Source: Ruminococcus sp. CAG:488 (GTDB lineage Bacteria > Bacillota > Clostridia > Oscillospirales > Acutalibacteraceae). Taken from it: a stretch of DNA of 6,653 bases. This document shows positions 5,504 to 6,653 of this stretch, piece by piece. The first letter of the stretch is position 1; each line of letters begins with the position of its first letter. The position numbers were made by a program, and so were the translations under genes. Location of the stretch: positions 12,560 through 19,212 of the forward strand of contig HF999620.1 of assembly GCA_000434055.1 (NCBI GenBank), read 5' to 3'. Under the pieces are notes generated by a model, which was not told the DNA's origin, did no database searches, and saw only the letters and a list, made by a program, of their open reading frames with translations.

Positions 5504-6523
5504 ATGAAAACAGCAATTTACGGCGCCGGCTCGCTCGGTACGGTTCTCGGCGCATATCTTTCAAAGGCAGGCGTTGACGTTGACCTTATCACAAGGAATA
5601 AGGAGCACGTTGACGCAATGAACAAGGGCGGAGCGAAAATTATCGGCACAGTCAACATGACAGTTCCCGTTCATGCGCTCACTCCCGATCAGATGACCGA
5701 GAAATATGAGCTTATAATTCTGCTCACAAAGCAGCTTGATAATGAAAATATTCTTCGCAATCTTGAGAAGAACATGACAGATGATTGCATCGTCTGCACA
5801 CTTCAGAACGGACTTCCCGAGCTTTCGGTTTCCAAGGTCGTCGGCGAGGACAGAACAATGGGCTGTACCGTCGCATGGGGTGCAACTCTCCACGGCAAGG
5901 GCGTATCGGAGCTTACGAGCGAACCCGACAGTATGTCGTTCGGCCTCGGCAGAATGAACGGTCAAAAGGACGAAAAGCTCATGCAGGTTAAGGCTCTGCT
6001 TGAAAAAATGTGTCCCGTTGAGATTGAGGACAATTTTATGGGTGTTCGTTGGTCAAAGCTCCTTATTAACAGCGCGTTTTCAGGCATGTCCGCTGTAATA
6101 GGCGGAACCTTCGGCGATGCGGCGGAGAATAAGGAGTCAAGAGTCTGCTGTCAGAATATAATCAAGGAATGTATTGACGTGGCAAATGCAGCAGGTATAA
6201 GGATTGAGCCTGTTCAGGGTAAGGACATTGTCAAGCTTCTTTATTATAAAGGCAACGGAATCAAGAAGAAGATTTCCTTTGCACTTATTCCGATTTGCAT
6301 CAAGAAGCACAGACTTCTCAAGGCAAGTATGCTTCAGGATCTTGAAAAGGGCAGACTTTGCGAAGTCGACGCAATCAACGGCGTTGTATGCGAATACGGC
6401 AGGAAGTACGGTGTCACGACCCCGTATAACGATAAGGTCTGCGAGATTATTCACGGCGTCGAGCAGGGCAAGTATAAGTGCTGCTTCGACAACGTAAAGC
6501 TTTTTGCAGGCTTGGCAAAGTGA
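5504..6523 (+). CDS. Ketopantoate reductase family oxidoreductase (PanE/ApbA-like), enlarged C-terminal domain
   Basis: Family members reduce 2-dehydropantoate to pantoate with NADPH (coenzyme A synthesis), but paralogues act on other 2-keto acids. The N-terminal Rossmann domain starts with YGAGSLGTVLGAYL (6-19). K76 in LLTKQLDN, N102 in LQNGLPE, K185 and N189 in RWSKLLINSAFS, and the C-terminal ASMLQDLEKGRLCEVDAINGVV (274-295, with E287 and N292) match the catalytic and binding positions of the family, so an active dehydrogenase is likely. It has 339 residues against about 290-310 for E. coli-type PanE. The extra length lies mainly at about 233-272, a basic, hydrophobic stretch before the SMLQD motif. 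It is unusually rich in Cys (13), including two Cys-Cys pairs (215-216, 326-327). GAGGG lies 7 nt before the ATG. It is the last gene before the operon terminator. Pantoate synthesis is possible, but no panB, panC or panD is near, and the malate/pyruvate neighbours suggest another 2-keto acid substrate. Confidence 0.9.
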   Translation: MKTAIYGAGSLGTVLGAYLSKAGVDVDLITRNKEHVDAMNKGGAKIIGTVNMTVPVHALTPDQMTEKYELIILLTKQLDNENILRNLEKNMTDDCIVCTLQNGLPELSVSKVVGEDRTMGCTVAWGATLHGKGVSELTSEPDSMSFGLGRMNGQKDEKLMQVKALLEKMCPVEIEDNFMGVRWSKLLINSAFSGMSAVIGGTFGDAAENKESRVCCQNIIKECIDVANAAGIRIEPVQGKDIVKLLYYKGNGIKKKISFALIPICIKKHRLLKASMLQDLEKGRLCEVDAINGVVCEYGRKYGVTTPYNDKVCEIIHGVEQGKYKCCFDNVKLFAGLAK

Positions 6524-6545
6524 TTTAACCGAGAAAAAGGTTAAA
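6524..6545 (+). other. AT-rich hairpin directly after the last gene
   Basis: TTTAACC (6524-6530) pairs with GGTTAAA (6539-6545) around an A-rich 8-nt loop, starting at the base after the stop codon. No U-tract follows. It is probably a minor 3'-UTR structure ahead of the real terminator at 6591. Confidence 0.35.
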
Positions 6546-6590
6546 AACAGTTCGGTTACATAAACCAACGAAAAAACTTAACAGCAGATA

Positions 6591-6628
6591 GGGTATAAGG
6601 TTGTCGCAACTTTATACCCTTTTCTCTA
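6591..6628 (+). terminator. Intrinsic terminator of the glpK operon
   Basis: A 13-bp stem (6591-6603 with 6607-6619, one G-U pair, arm GGGTATAAGGTTG) closes a 3-nt loop and is followed by TTTTCTCT. It lies 67 nt after the stop codon of the fourth gene and clearly ends the plus-strand transcription unit. The minus-strand side has no good T-run, so it acts mainly in the plus direction. The last 25 bases of the window hold nothing I can identify. Confidence 0.88.
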
Positions 6629-6653
6629 TTGCCGTATTGCTCCGGATTGAAAA

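Overview
The window looks like chromosomal DNA from an anaerobic Firmicute of the class Clostridia, plausibly a gut Oscillospirales/Ruminococcus-type organism. The clues are strong AGGAGG-type ribosome binding sites, sigma-A-like promoters in AT-rich spacers, a TTG start codon, moderately GC-rich genes with low-GC intergenic DNA, and a tiny Cys/Gly-rich membrane protein of a kind found in Clostridia. The lineage is an inference from style, not a database match.

Left part (1-1200), minus strand. A 5'-complete but 3'-truncated gene for a membrane-anchored FAD:protein FMN transferase (ApbE) starts at a TTG codon at 866 and runs off the left edge. A near-consensus promoter lies just upstream of it. 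Upstream of that promoter is a 41-residue Cys/Gly-rich, single-membrane-segment protein (1016-1141). It is too short for usual ORF cut-offs. It has an excellent ribosome binding site, its own hairpin terminator, and a -10 element (CATACAAT) resembling the sporulation sigma-E/sigma-K class.

Middle (1200-1608). This is the divergent intergenic region. A near-perfect vegetative promoter (TTGACT, 17 bp, TACAAT) drives the plus-strand operon. Between its predicted start point and glpK lies a leader of about 240 nt whose two ends are inverted repeats (1371-1386 with 1576-1588). The leader also holds several smaller hairpins and a UUCG-capped hairpin followed by a T-rich tract. I recognise no known riboswitch class. 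It is either an undescribed structured leader RNA or a small MITE-like inverted-repeat element inserted between promoter and gene. This is the most interesting non-coding signal in the window.

Right part (1609-6653), plus strand. Four closely spaced genes, each with its own Shine-Dalgarno, form a likely operon that ends in a strong intrinsic terminator (6591-6628): glycerol kinase (glpK), an Ldh/YlbC-family NAD(P)-dependent 2-hydroxyacid (malate/lactate type) dehydrogenase, a short bacterial malic enzyme, and a ketopantoate-reductase-family oxidoreductase with an enlarged C-terminal domain. The set suggests a carbon/redox module: glycerol enters as glycerol-3-phosphate, while malate, oxaloacetate, pyruvate and possibly lactate are interconverted with exchange of NAD(P)H, and a third dehydrogenase acts on a 2-keto acid. 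No glycerol facilitator, glycerol-3-phosphate dehydrogenase or regulator gene is seen. Glycerol kinase also lacks the His phosphorylated by PTS HPr in many Firmicute homologues, so its control probably differs, perhaps through the unusual leader.
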